Assembly: GCA_944325335.1 (NCBI GenBank)
Contig: CALUZR010000026.1
Span: 1 to 46,442 of the forward strand
Direction: 5' to 3'
From: an uncultured Parabacteroides sp.
Lineage (GTDB): Bacteria; Bacteroidota; Bacteroidia; Bacteroidales; Tannerellaceae
Length of the DNA stretch: 46,442 nt
The notes beneath the pieces are model-generated. The model saw nothing but the letters and a program-made list of their open reading frames with translations, made no database searches and was not told the DNA's origin. Shown here piece after piece: positions 9,982 through 18,245 of this stretch; position 1 is the first letter of the stretch, and each line of letters starts with the position of its first letter. A program made the position numbers and the translations under genes.

Positions 9982-10160
9982 GAGTCACCGTGACTTACCC
10001 CTTTTACGAGTCACCGTGACTCGTCACTGCAAGTCACAGTGACTTATCATCACGAGTCACGGTGACCCTTGACCACGAGTAACAGTGACTCGTACTTGTG
10101 GGTCACAGTGACCCATTTTTGCGAGTCATTTTGACTAATAATTGTTAATCACAATGAGTC
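9982..10160. repeat. 23-bp array of 15-bp palindromes, 8 units (array 3)
   Basis: The consensus GAGTCACNGTGACTC starts at 9982, 10008, 10031, 10054, 10077, 10100, 10123 and 10146. After the first step (26 bp) the period is exactly 23 bp: a 15-bp palindrome plus an 8-bp, mostly unconserved spacer. Units vary by paired changes that keep symmetry (GAG..CTC, AAG..CTT, GGG..CCC). The last two units are degenerate. The final unit ends 2 bp before the TonB receptor stop codon. It lies between the first and second genes of the uptake operon, so it would be transcribed in the operon mRNA. Confidence 0.93.
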
Positions 10161-10162
10161 GT

Positions 10163-12595
10163 CTAATTCCCCAAATAGACCCGTATTTTCCCATAAAAGG
10201 CACGTCCTGCTTTCTGGAGGCTGAAGTTATCATACAGGTCTTCGTTAGTCAGGTTCCTGCATTCGAAAGAGAGGTGATAACGCCCCCGGATGCTATAAGA
10301 GAGGGTGACATTATGGGAGAACTGGTTGGGTACGGTATAGTCGTTGTTCTGATTCCCAATGACCTCCGAATAATAGGCAAAGCTATGGAGGTATTGGTTG
10401 TCGTATGTAACCGTGAGGGTGTTCCCCTTAGCGAAGAGATTCCGCCAATAGAGGGAGAGGTCCATATCCGCAAATTGGTAAGGGATGTTGGGCATACGTG
10501 CTCCATAGGCGAGGTTCGGCGTACTCGTGCCGAGCTGCGTTTGTTGCTTGTCCCGTACATCCATTTGGGTGAAGTTTCCCCCTACACTTAGCCAGTGGCT
10601 GAAGCCATATCGTAGGGAGAAGTTGTACCCCTTGGTCTCTACCTTACCATAATTAATATAGGTAGCCCCTTCCTTCCCACCGCTAAGGTCGGTGATGTTC
10701 CGCTGTATATAATCTTGGGTATAGCGGTAGACCCACCCTGCTTCGGCATAAAGGCTATGCTGTCCGAATGTCTTATTGTAGCTGAGGTTGATGTTTACGT
10801 TGTGGCTATTCTCGGGACGAATACTAAGGTCGCCCATCTCTAAATCCTCGTCGCCAAACATCTCTTCGATGGTGGGGAGGCGGTAAGCTTTCTCGTAAGA
10901 GAGCTTCGATTGTAACCCGTCGAGGAGGAAGTAAGTGCCTGCCATCCCATAGCCAAAGGAGCTGACGGTACGGTCCGTTCGTATGTAGCTGCTCTGGGTC
11001 TCGTCTTCTGCCATCGGCCCGGCTACGTACTGGTGGTAATGCTTCGCGAAGAGGGAGAGGTTCCAGCGTTCGTGAGGCATGAGGCGATAGGACAATCCTG
11101 TGATATGCTTCCTCGTTTGCTTGGGGATGGCATCAGCTAATTCCTCCGTCGTCAGGAGTGATGTATTCTTGCGATGGAAGGCATTGAGTACATGGTTGAA
11201 GGTAATTGTATGGGCCCGCCCTAACCGGTAATTGAGGGTCAGGGTGGCGTTCCAATTATCATTGTCTGAACGGGTATGTTGGCGGCTCTGTTCGCCGGGC
11301 GTATTCATGCGGTACTTCTCCGCGTACCAGTTATAATGATAGTAGGAAGTATCCACATTCGTGGTCGCATTCCGGTTGTAGTTGGCGGTCACGATGGCAT
11401 CCAACCCTTTGACACCTATATTCCGCTTGCGATAGGTAAGTGAGGGCATAAGGGAATGCCCCTTGCGGTGCTTCTCGCCATATACGGTAATCTGGCGCAC
11501 ACCCGTTTGGATGTCTTTATACAGGTGCGAATAGGTGAAGCCCAGCATCAATTGGTCTACCCAAGGCTTGTCTATGATACCTATCTTGCCGATGATAGCT
11601 TCATTGTGGTAGGTATCGTGGAAGCGTCGTACCCGTACCTTCTTGCTATTGTCGATATAGGTCGATACGGAGCCGTCGGGCTGGAAGTTGAATACCTCGA
11701 CTGGCGTATCTATATAGTAGTCATTATCCGAGTAATTTTGGAAGGCATTTACCTCATACGTCAATCCATTCTGGAAGGTCTGCCCGAAATGCAAGTACGA
11801 CTTATGGGTATTGAACGAGCCGTAGGAATAAGAGGCATCGGCAAACCACTTGTTACGTTGCTTCTTGGTAATCACGTTGACCACGCCCCCGATGGCATCG
11901 GTACCAAAGCCTACGGGTACGACTCCCTTGTAGACCTCGATCCGTTCGGCGAAGTTCACGGGTATATTATTCAGGCCGAAGGAACTCCCTACGCCCTCTT
12001 GGGGCACCCCATCGATGAACACCTTGATATGTTTCCCACTGAAGCCATCCATCATCAATTGCATGTCCGATCCTACTCCACCGGACTCGCGGAGCTTCAT
12101 CCCCGGGGTCTTCGATAAGGCCTCGCTAAGGCTCTTCGTGGAGTGTTCGAATGACTTCGCGTCGAGGGCCACGGCATTGAAGGCCGAACGCTTTACGCGA
12201 CTGACTCCATTGGATACAATATCTACAACCCCCAGCTCCGTAGCTTGGGACTTGATTTCTATGTGTAACTCTTTATCTTTACCCTTGATAAGGAGAGGCA
12301 ACTCCTTCGTTTCATATCCGATGGCAGATATAATTAAGGTATAAGAACCAGCTGCGATGGACATCCGAAAATGGCCTTTTTCATCCGTGACGCACCCGTA
12401 AGGTGTCCCTTTGAGGTAAACCGAAACATAATCGGCTGGCATCCCTTCAGAGGTGGTGACGGTCCCATATAAATAGGAAGTATGCTTATCCACCGCTGCC
12501 TGCCGTTTCGCATGCGGGTGAGGATGCTGGGCCAGTGTTGTAAATGTGGTACTTGCAAGCAAGAAGCATGTCAGTACGTAATACTTATTATTCAT
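10163..12595 (-). CDS. TonB-dependent outer-membrane receptor, siderophore/metal type
   Basis: An 810-residue receptor. The signal peptide (about 1-22, TTFTTLAQ) is followed by a His-rich stretch HPHPHAKRQ. A carboxypeptidase-like regulatory domain follows (about 40-115, LYGTVTTSEGMPADYVSVYL), then a plug domain (about 120-240, LSEALSKTPGMKLRESGGVG and RIEVYKGVVPVGFGTDAIGG) and a 22-strand-type barrel ending in a terminal aromatic strand (AFYGKIRVYLGN). It is not a SusC-type protein: it is shorter and has no SusD neighbour. With DUF4374 and PepSY downstream it probably imports a ferric siderophore or similar metal chelate. It is read from the promoter at 12635-12666. Confidence 0.93.
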   Translation of the reverse strand: MNNKYYVLTCFLLASTTFTTLAQHPHPHAKRQAAVDKHTSYLYGTVTTSEGMPADYVSVYLKGTPYGCVTDEKGHFRMSIAAGSYTLIISAIGYETKELPLLIKGKDKELHIEIKSQATELGVVDIVSNGVSRVKRSAFNAVALDAKSFEHSTKSLSEALSKTPGMKLRESGGVGSDMQLMMDGFSGKHIKVFIDGVPQEGVGSSFGLNNIPVNFAERIEVYKGVVPVGFGTDAIGGVVNVITKKQRNKWFADASYSYGSFNTHKSYLHFGQTFQNGLTYEVNAFQNYSDNDYYIDTPVEVFNFQPDGSVSTYIDNSKKVRVRRFHDTYHNEAIIGKIGIIDKPWVDQLMLGFTYSHLYKDIQTGVRQITVYGEKHRKGHSLMPSLTYRKRNIGVKGLDAIVTANYNRNATTNVDTSYYHYNWYAEKYRMNTPGEQSRQHTRSDNDNWNATLTLNYRLGRAHTITFNHVLNAFHRKNTSLLTTEELADAIPKQTRKHITGLSYRLMPHERWNLSLFAKHYHQYVAGPMAEDETQSSYIRTDRTVSSFGYGMAGTYFLLDGLQSKLSYEKAYRLPTIEEMFGDEDLEMGDLSIRPENSHNVNINLSYNKTFGQHSLYAEAGWVYRYTQDYIQRNITDLSGGKEGATYINYGKVETKGYNFSLRYGFSHWLSVGGNFTQMDVRDKQQTQLGTSTPNLAYGARMPNIPYQFADMDLSLYWRNLFAKGNTLTVTYDNQYLHSFAYYSEVIGNQNNDYTVPNQFSHNVTLSYSIRGRYHLSFECRNLTNEDLYDNFSLQKAGRAFYGKIRVYLGN

Positions 12596-12634
12596 TACTA
12601 ATAGCGTTTATATGAAAGCGTTATTAAACCGGGT

Positions 12635-12666
12635 GCAAAGGTAGGAGGATAATGGATGCCCATCAA
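12635..12666 (-). promoter_or_regulatory. Promoter of the TonB receptor operon
   Basis: On the minus strand: TTG (12666-12664), a 20-bp spacer, then TACCTTTGC (12643-12635), a full match to the Bacteroidetes promoter. It would give a leader of about 35 bases before the receptor start at 12595. Confidence 0.75.
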
Positions 12667-12784
12667 TCGCTCCTTTTAGGTATTCGGGAGCTTCTCCTAC
12701 GTGGGTTTCATACCTACATATAGGGAAATGTATTTAGGTAGACAATTCTGTAATATGTATACAACCATATTGGATGAATATGCC

Positions 12785-12792
12785 TACCTTTG
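12785..12792 (+). promoter_or_regulatory. -7 element before the membrane ferredoxin gene
   Basis: TACCTTTG lies 52 bp before the start codon at 12845. The nearest upstream TTG (12770-12772) is only 12 bp away, so the -33 part is uncertain. The 249-bp divergent gap otherwise holds the facing receptor promoter and no gene. Confidence 0.5.
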
Positions 12793-12844
12793 TAAAGTGA
12801 ATGTAAACCGTAATAATAACCCTTTATTAATAGCGTAGAATAGT

Positions 12845-14326
12845 ATGTTACGTAAGATTAGAAGATGGCTGGCGGCGCTCTGCTTTGGGGCGATCACGCT
12901 CCTGTTCCTCGACTTTACGGGGACGCTTCATGCCTGGTTGGGATGGTTGGCGAAGATCCAGTTCCTGCCGGCCTTATTAGCTTTGAATGTAGGTATTGTA
13001 GTAGGGCTGGTACTGCTCACCTTGCTGGCCGGCCGCGTGTATTGTTCGGTGATTTGTCCGCTGGGCGTGATGCAAGATATCATCGCATGGGTGAATAGCC
13101 GGAGGAAGAAACAAAGGTTCCGCTTTACCTATTCGCATGAGGTGAAGTGGTTGCGGTATGGGATGTTGGTACTCTTTATCCTGTCGCTCGTGGCGGACAT
13201 CCATAGTATCGTAGCGTTGTTGGCGCCTTATAGTGCGTATGGCCGTATCGCGTCGAGTCTTTTGGCTCCTATTTATGGTTGGGGGAACAACTTATTGGCA
13301 GTTATGGCTGAACGTATTGATAGTTATGCCTTCTATGAAACATCGGTATGGATGAAGAGTTCTATTACGATGGTTATTGCCATCCTTACCTTTATTATCA
13401 TAGCGGTATTGGCTTGGCGGAATGGAAGGACGTATTGCAATACGGTTTGCCCCGTTGGTACGGTGCTGAGTTTCCTCTCCCGTCACTCGCTTTTTAAGGT
13501 CAAGATAGATGTGGACAAGTGTAAATCGTGCAGTCTCTGTACAAGACAATGCAAGGCATCCTGTATTGACTATAAGAACCACCAAATAGATTATAGTAGA
13601 TGCGTCACCTGCTTTGATTGTGTGGAGGCATGCAAACATGACGCGCTCCATTATGTACCCTCATGGGGAAAGGCGGAGAAGAAGGTAAATAAGGAAGGGG
13701 AAGGACGCCGGGAGTTCCTCTCTATCGTCTCATTAGTAGCTACGACCTCTGCCCTAAAAGCCCAAGAGAAGAAGGTAGACGGAGGCTTGGCCACGATTGT
13801 AGAGAAGAAAGCCCCGAAGCGCACGGTGCCTATCGTCCCGCCTGGAGCTTGGAGCGCGAGGGACTTCGCCCAGCATTGCACAGCTTGCCAATTGTGTGTC
13901 TCGGTCTGCCCCAACGAAGTATTGCGGCCCTCGGCCTCGTTAGATAAGTTCATGCAACCTACGATGTCCTATGAAAGAGGGTATTGTCGGCCGGAATGCG
14001 TGAAGTGTAGCGAGGTGTGCCCCACGGGTGCTATCAAACCTATTACACGTGCCGATAAGTCGGCTACCCAAATCGGACATGCGGTATGGATCAAATCTAA
14101 TTGCATCCCCTTGACGGATGGCCAACCCTGCGATAACTGCGTGCGCCATTGCCCGACGAAGGCTATCTTACAGGTGCCCTCCGACCCCACGAACCCGAAT
14201 TCTCTCCAGATACCCGTGATTAATGAAGAGAAGTGTATAGGATGTGGCGCATGCGAAGCGTTATGCCCGGCCCGCCCCTTCAGCGCGATCTATGTAGAGG
14301 GCCACGAAGTACACCGGATGATATAA
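12845..14326 (+). CDS. NapH/NapG-like membrane polyferredoxin fusion
   Basis: A 493-residue inner-membrane electron-transfer protein. Residues 1-215 form a NapH/NosR/CcoG-type module with hydrophobic helices near 8-24, 40-62, 105-130 and 172-192, each half followed by a CxxxCP motif (C67-C71 and C198-C202). Residues 226-263 hold two ferredoxin clusters (CKSCSLCTRQC; CVTCFDCVEAC). After a basic linker comes an internal twin-arginine-like segment GRREFLSIVSLVATTSALKA (287-306). A NapG-like polyferredoxin follows with CTACQLCVSVC (345-355), CVKCSEVC (385-392), CDNCVRHC (429-436) and CIGCGACEALC (464-474). This looks like NapH and NapG in one chain. It probably passes quinol electrons to the Fe-S aldo/keto reductase encoded 31 bp downstream. 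Confidence 0.88.
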   Translation: MLRKIRRWLAALCFGAITLLFLDFTGTLHAWLGWLAKIQFLPALLALNVGIVVGLVLLTLLAGRVYCSVICPLGVMQDIIAWVNSRRKKQRFRFTYSHEVKWLRYGMLVLFILSLVADIHSIVALLAPYSAYGRIASSLLAPIYGWGNNLLAVMAERIDSYAFYETSVWMKSSITMVIAILTFIIIAVLAWRNGRTYCNTVCPVGTVLSFLSRHSLFKVKIDVDKCKSCSLCTRQCKASCIDYKNHQIDYSRCVTCFDCVEACKHDALHYVPSWGKAEKKVNKEGEGRREFLSIVSLVATTSALKAQEKKVDGGLATIVEKKAPKRTVPIVPPGAWSARDFAQHCTACQLCVSVCPNEVLRPSASLDKFMQPTMSYERGYCRPECVKCSEVCPTGAIKPITRADKSATQIGHAVWIKSNCIPLTDGQPCDNCVRHCPTKAILQVPSDPTNPNSLQIPVINEEKCIGCGACEALCPARPFSAIYVEGHEVHRMI

Positions 14327-14357
14327 ATGAAGCTATACATTATATAATATAGGAAAG

Positions 14358-15743
14358 ATGATGGAACAAACGAAGAATATCTCCCGCCGCGCCTTCTTTG
14401 GGAAGATGGGAGCGGCTACGCTTGCCACGGCAGGCTTATCAGCTTGCGGACAAAGTGGTGAAGCAAATACAAATCCCCTGGCACCTGAAGGTGAGATGAC
14501 GTACCGGACCAACCCGACTACGGGCGACAAGGTATCATTGCTCGGCTTCGGGATGATGCGTCTCCCCTCGGTAGGCGGACGCTCGGCCCGTGAAGGGAAT
14601 GAACCTATAGACCAAGAGATGGTCAATCGTATGGTAGACTATGCCATCGAGCATGGGGTGAACTACTTTGATACGTCACCTGCCTATTGCCGTGGCTTAT
14701 CGGAACGGGCGACGGGCATTGCGCTTTCCCGTTATCCGCGCGAGAAAGTTTTTATCGCAACCAAGCTATCCAACTTTAATACCTATACGCGGGAAGCCTC
14801 GATGGAGATGTATCGGAAATCGTTCGAAGAGTTGCAGACCGACTATATCGACTATTACCTGCTCCACTCCATAGGTGGCGGTACGGGAATGCAGACACTC
14901 CGGGATAGATACATCGACAATGGTATGCTCGACTTCCTCTTGAAAGAACGGGAAGCCGGCCGCATCCGTAACTTAGGCTTCTCCTACCATGGCGATGTCT
15001 CGGTATTCGACTACTTATTATCTAAACACGACGAGTATAAATGGGATTTCGTGCAAATACAATTAAACTACCTGGATTGGAAGTTCGCGAAAGAGATCAA
15101 TCCCCGTAATACCAATGCCGAATACCTGTACGGTGAGCTGGACAAACGAGGCATACCCGCCATCATCATGGAGCCCTTGCTCGGAGGACGCCTTTCCAAC
15201 GTGCCCGACAATGTCGTAGCACAATTAAAGCAACGCGACCCTGAACGTAGCGTAGCCTCGTGGGCATTCCGCTTTGCCGGTACTTTCCCTAAAGTATTGA
15301 CCGTCCTGAGTGGCATGACGCGCATGGAGCATCTGCAAGATAACCTCCACACCTATTCACCACTCAAGCCCTTGACGGATGAAGAGTTCGCCTTCCTCCA
15401 GGAAACAGCCCGATTGATGATGCAATTCGATACCATCCCGTGCAACGATTGCAAGTATTGCATGCCCTGCCCTTACGGTATCGACATTCCAGCCGTCCTT
15501 TTGCATTACAACAAATGCTTGAACGAAGGGAACATTGCTACCAGCCAACAGGACGCCAATTACCGGGAAGCACGCCGCGCGTTCCTAGTGGGTTACGACC
15601 GGAGCGTTCCGAAACTTCGCCAAGCCAGCCATTGCATCGGATGCAATCAATGCTCGCCCCATTGCCCGCAAAGCATCGATATCCCGGCCGAAATGCGTCG
15701 CATCGATGAATATGTGGAGAAATTGAAGCAAGAGACCTTGTAA
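14358..15743 (+). CDS. Tat-signal Fe-S aldo/keto reductase
   Basis: A 461-residue oxidoreductase. The N-terminus ISRRAFFGKMGAATLATAGL followed by SACGQ combines a twin-arginine motif with a lipobox-like Cys, so it should be exported folded. The aldo/keto reductase barrel spans about 55-365 (GFGMMRLPSVGG, VNYFDTSPAYCRGLSERATG, YIDYYLLHSIGGGTG, RNLGFSYHG). The C-terminal part has two 4Fe-4S sets, CNDCKYCMPCPYGIDIP and CIGCNQCSPHCPQSIDIP. Such Fe-S aldo/keto reductases are common in anaerobes, with unknown substrates. It is paired with the preceding membrane ferredoxin (31-bp gap), its likely electron donor. Confidence 0.87.
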   Translation: MMEQTKNISRRAFFGKMGAATLATAGLSACGQSGEANTNPLAPEGEMTYRTNPTTGDKVSLLGFGMMRLPSVGGRSAREGNEPIDQEMVNRMVDYAIEHGVNYFDTSPAYCRGLSERATGIALSRYPREKVFIATKLSNFNTYTREASMEMYRKSFEELQTDYIDYYLLHSIGGGTGMQTLRDRYIDNGMLDFLLKEREAGRIRNLGFSYHGDVSVFDYLLSKHDEYKWDFVQIQLNYLDWKFAKEINPRNTNAEYLYGELDKRGIPAIIMEPLLGGRLSNVPDNVVAQLKQRDPERSVASWAFRFAGTFPKVLTVLSGMTRMEHLQDNLHTYSPLKPLTDEEFAFLQETARLMMQFDTIPCNDCKYCMPCPYGIDIPAVLLHYNKCLNEGNIATSQQDANYREARRAFLVGYDRSVPKLRQASHCIGCNQCSPHCPQSIDIPAEMRRIDEYVEKLKQETL

Positions 15744-15752
15744 ATAAACTTC

Positions 15753-15797
15753 TTTCCTCGGGGAGAAAAGTTACGTTCTCCTCGAGGAAAAATTTTA
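15753..15797 (+). terminator. Terminator after the aldo/keto reductase gene
   Basis: The arm 15753-15767 (starting TTTCCTCG) pairs with 15776-15790 (ending CGAGGAAA) with a single mismatch, followed by AATTTT. It lies 10 bp after the stop codon. Confidence 0.7.
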
Positions 15798-15811
15798 TTG
15801 ATCGGCATCCA

Positions 15812-15904
15812 TTCTTCACGTATCGTCGATGTTTGTACAAATATCGACGATATTTGTATATCTTTAGCCTAAAGATACAGAAATATCGTCGATACGCGAA
15901 GAAT
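15812..15904. repeat. 93-bp element with four palindromes at 21-bp spacing (array 4)
   Basis: Palindromes with single-base centres at 15826, 15847, 15868 and 15889 are spaced exactly 21 bp. Three have ATCG-N-CGAT cores and the third is TATCTTTAGCCTAAAGATA. The outer arms (TTCTTC / GAAGAA) make the whole element an imperfect palindrome. An inverted copy lies at 33565-33657 with four base differences. The remaining sequence up to the amidase start shows only a -7-like TACCTTTG at 16018-16025. Confidence 0.92.
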
Positions 15905-16017
15905 ATATAAGCATTACGGGAAGTTTTTCCGCCTATCTTTTCCTCTTTTGCCCGTTATCTTCTATAATCATTTCGAAAAATCAGACGGGGAAATGACGGG
16001 CTGATATAAAAAAACAT

Positions 16018-16025
16018 TACCTTTG
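16018..16025 (+). promoter_or_regulatory. -7 element of the amidase-MCE transcript
   Basis: TACCTTTG followed by C matches the Bacteroidetes -7 consensus, 29 bp before the GTG start of the amidase gene. No TTG was seen at 19-20 bp upstream. Confidence 0.5.
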
Positions 16026-16054
16026 CCATCGGAAATCATAAGTAAAACGTAGAA

Positions 16055-16957
16055 GTGGTTCGTTATTACCTCATATATATAGCGGCATTGTTTGCCTGGG
16101 GCACGGTGTTTCCTTCAGCAGCAAAGGACTTTACGGTCGTGATCGATGCAGGTCATGGCGGCAAAGACCCCGGTGCGCGCGGACGGATCATCCAAGAGAA
16201 GGCGATCAATCTCGGCATTGCGTTGAAATTGGGCAAGCTGATTGAATCGAACCATCGGGACGTGCGCGTGGTCTATACGCGTAGTTCGGATAAGTTCGTG
16301 GCATTGGACGACCGGGCCGAGATGGCCAACCGGTGCAAAGCCGACTTGTTTATTTCCATCCATACCAATTCGGTAGCGAAAGGAAATGCGGTGCAGGGCA
16401 CGGAAACCTATACGCTCGGTTTAGCCCGCACGGACGAAAACCTGGCGGTAGCCATGCGGGAAAATTCGGTCATCCTTTTGGAAGAGGATTACCAGCAACG
16501 ATACGAGGGATTCGATCCGAACTCATCGGAGTCGTACATCATATTCGAGTTCATCCAAAACCGCCATATCGAGCAAAGCATCCGTTTGGCATCTGATATC
16601 CAACAATGTTTTGCTTCGGCGAAAAGGGAAGACCGGGGCGTACGGCAGGCAGGTTTCCTCGTGTTGCGCAAGACAAGCATGCCGAGCGTATTGATAGAGG
16701 TAGGTTTTATCTCGAACCGCACGGAAGAGCGTTACCTGGCTTCGGCCGAAGGGCAACAACGACTGGCCCAAGCGATATCGGACGCATTCGACCGGTATAA
16801 GCGTACGTTCGACACCCGGCAAGCCGCATCGAAGGCAAGCGAGGCAAGCACGCCGGCGGTGACACCGAAAGCCTCCGGACGGAAACTCCCGCCAGCAGGA
16901 AGCGAAGCGGACATTTTAATGCGCAAACAACAACGTTTGCAAAAACAGAAACAATGA
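16055..16957 (+). CDS. N-acetylmuramoyl-L-alanine amidase (AmiC-type, Amidase_3)
   Basis: Zinc amidase that cleaves the amide bond between MurNAc and the stem peptide, acting on periplasmic peptidoglycan. 300 residues; GTG start giving MVRYYLIYIAALFAWGTV, a signal peptide ending near PSAAKDF. Zinc and catalytic motifs are in order: VIDAGHGGKDPGARG (His), IQEKAINL (Glu), DLFISIHTNS (His) and SVLIEVGFISN (catalytic Glu). A Lys/Gln-rich tail follows. It has no LysM or SPOR domain. An MlaD-like gene follows after 36 bp, probably in the same operon; the pairing of a wall amidase and an MCE protein suggests envelope maintenance. Confidence 0.93.
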   Translation: MVRYYLIYIAALFAWGTVFPSAAKDFTVVIDAGHGGKDPGARGRIIQEKAINLGIALKLGKLIESNHRDVRVVYTRSSDKFVALDDRAEMANRCKADLFISIHTNSVAKGNAVQGTETYTLGLARTDENLAVAMRENSVILLEEDYQQRYEGFDPNSSESYIIFEFIQNRHIEQSIRLASDIQQCFASAKREDRGVRQAGFLVLRKTSMPSVLIEVGFISNRTEERYLASAEGQQRLAQAISDAFDRYKRTFDTRQAASKASEASTPAVTPKASGRKLPPAGSEADILMRKQQRLQKQKQ

Positions 16958-16993
16958 ATTAAATGTTGAAATAAGAAAAGACGAAATAAGAAG

Positions 16994-17878
16994 ATGAAAA
17001 CGAAGTTCACCAAGGAAGCGAAGATTGGCATCGTGTCAATCGTCAGTTTGGCTTTATTGTATATCGGGATTAATTACCTGAAGGGGATTAACCTGTTCAA
17101 GCCGGTCAACCATTATGAAGTGGTATTTACAAACGTGAAAGGAGTTACGATATCCAGCCCTGTATATATTGATGGATTCAAAGTCGGGTTGGTGCGCGAC
17201 ATCAAGTATGACTACGACAAGATGGACAAAATCACGGTAGATATCAGTCTCGAAGACGAGATGCGCATCAACAAAGGAAGTTATATCACCATCGTAAATA
17301 GCTTCCTCGGCGGATCGGAGCTGCATATTCATTTGAATAAGTACGTAAACGAGTTCTTGAAGCCAGGTGATGAAATCGAAGGACGCATGGCGGAAGAGAT
17401 GATGCAATCCGTACAAGAGAAGATTTTGCCCAGCGTCGAGGCGATGTTGCCTAAGATTGATTCCATCCTGGGCGGCTTGCAGACATTGATCAATCACCCG
17501 GCATTGGCACAATCGCTCGACCACGTGGAGAAGACGACCGCCAATTTGGAAACTTCAACCCGCCAATTGAACCGAATGCTGGCTAACGATGTGCCGGAAA
17601 TCGTATCCGGCTTGAAGACGATTACGGCCAATTTCTCGGACGTAAGCTCGGAATTGAAGACGCTCGACTTGCAAACAACCGTCGAAAGCATCAATGCCAC
17701 ACTGGCCAGCCTGAAGGTAACGACCGAGAAATTCAACTCGACCGATAACAGCATAGGTCTCTTGCTCAACGACCGCGCTTTGTATGATAACCTCAATAGC
17801 ACGGCCGACAATGCATCGAAACTCCTTTTGGATTTGCGCGAACATCCGAAGCGTTACGTCCATTTCTCGGTGTTTTAA
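16994..17878 (+). CDS. MlaD/MCE family lipid-transport protein
   Basis: A 294-residue single-span protein. The N-terminal anchor is at about 9-25 (AKIGIVSIVSLALLYIGINYL). A single MCE domain spans about 36-115 (YEVVFTNVKGVTISSPVYIDG, GFKVGLVRDI, GSYITIVNSFLGGSELHIHL). A long alpha-helical, coiled-coil-prone region follows (about 130-270, TTANLETSTRQLNRMLAN), then a short tail DLREHPKRYVHFSVF typical of Bacteroidetes MlaD proteins. MlaD homologues form periplasmic rings that move phospholipid between the membranes with an MlaE/MlaF ABC transporter; those partners are not in this window. Confidence 0.9.
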   Translation: MKTKFTKEAKIGIVSIVSLALLYIGINYLKGINLFKPVNHYEVVFTNVKGVTISSPVYIDGFKVGLVRDIKYDYDKMDKITVDISLEDEMRINKGSYITIVNSFLGGSELHIHLNKYVNEFLKPGDEIEGRMAEEMMQSVQEKILPSVEAMLPKIDSILGGLQTLINHPALAQSLDHVEKTTANLETSTRQLNRMLANDVPEIVSGLKTITANFSDVSSELKTLDLQTTVESINATLASLKVTTEKFNSTDNSIGLLLNDRALYDNLNSTADNASKLLLDLREHPKRYVHFSVF

Positions 17879-18245
17879 AAATGCAGGAAAGAGTGAAAAG
17901 AACTAAAAAGTAGTCTGTCTTTCTGTCTTGGACGCATTTTTTCTTTAGCCAAAAGAGGATGCGCCCAAGCTGTTTGAAAATAAGAAGAATAGAGCTTTTC
18001 TCTCTTTAGAAAGCAGCTGGAGGCGAAATGACAGATTGTCGCAAAAAAGAGCTTTTTGAAGAAAAAAATAAACAGGCTTACCTATAAGTATTTGAAAATG
18101 AAACCATTTTCTTAAATGCCTGACTTTAAATGCGATAAATTTATTTGGAAATACAAAATAAAAAAGGACTTTTTTTTTCAGAATTAATTTTCAAACTTTG
18201 TACCGTCAAACGAGTAAATAGTAGGAAGAAGTATTAAGAAAGAAG
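17879..18245 (+). other. Gene-free dnaA upstream region
   Basis: 367 bases without a supportable gene. It contains an imperfect inverted repeat CTTGGACGCAT / ATGCGCCCAAG (17927-17937 / 17959-17969, one mismatch) and a short hairpin GAAAATG-aaac-CATTTTC (18094-18111). It is A/T-rich near dnaA. No perfect DnaA box (TTATCCACA or its complement) was seen, so I do not call an origin here. It carries none of the periodic arrays. Confidence 0.5.

Noticed and set aside
9982..10160. CRISPR array
   Set aside because: Repeats are 15-bp palindromes with 8-bp spacers, far shorter than CRISPR repeats and spacers; no cas genes are present. The same applies to the other arrays.
10142..10591. Plus-strand open frame of 149 codons opposite the TonB receptor
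   Set aside because: It is the complement of a certain receptor gene, with no recognisable family or promoter.
12661..12760. Another 22-bp array in the divergent gap before the ferredoxin gene
   Set aside because: TAGGTA/TACCTA words occur but at irregular distances (34 and 24 bp); no fixed step.
17879..18245. oriC upstream of dnaA
   Set aside because: A/T-rich, but no perfect DnaA boxes on either strand; not enough to call an origin.
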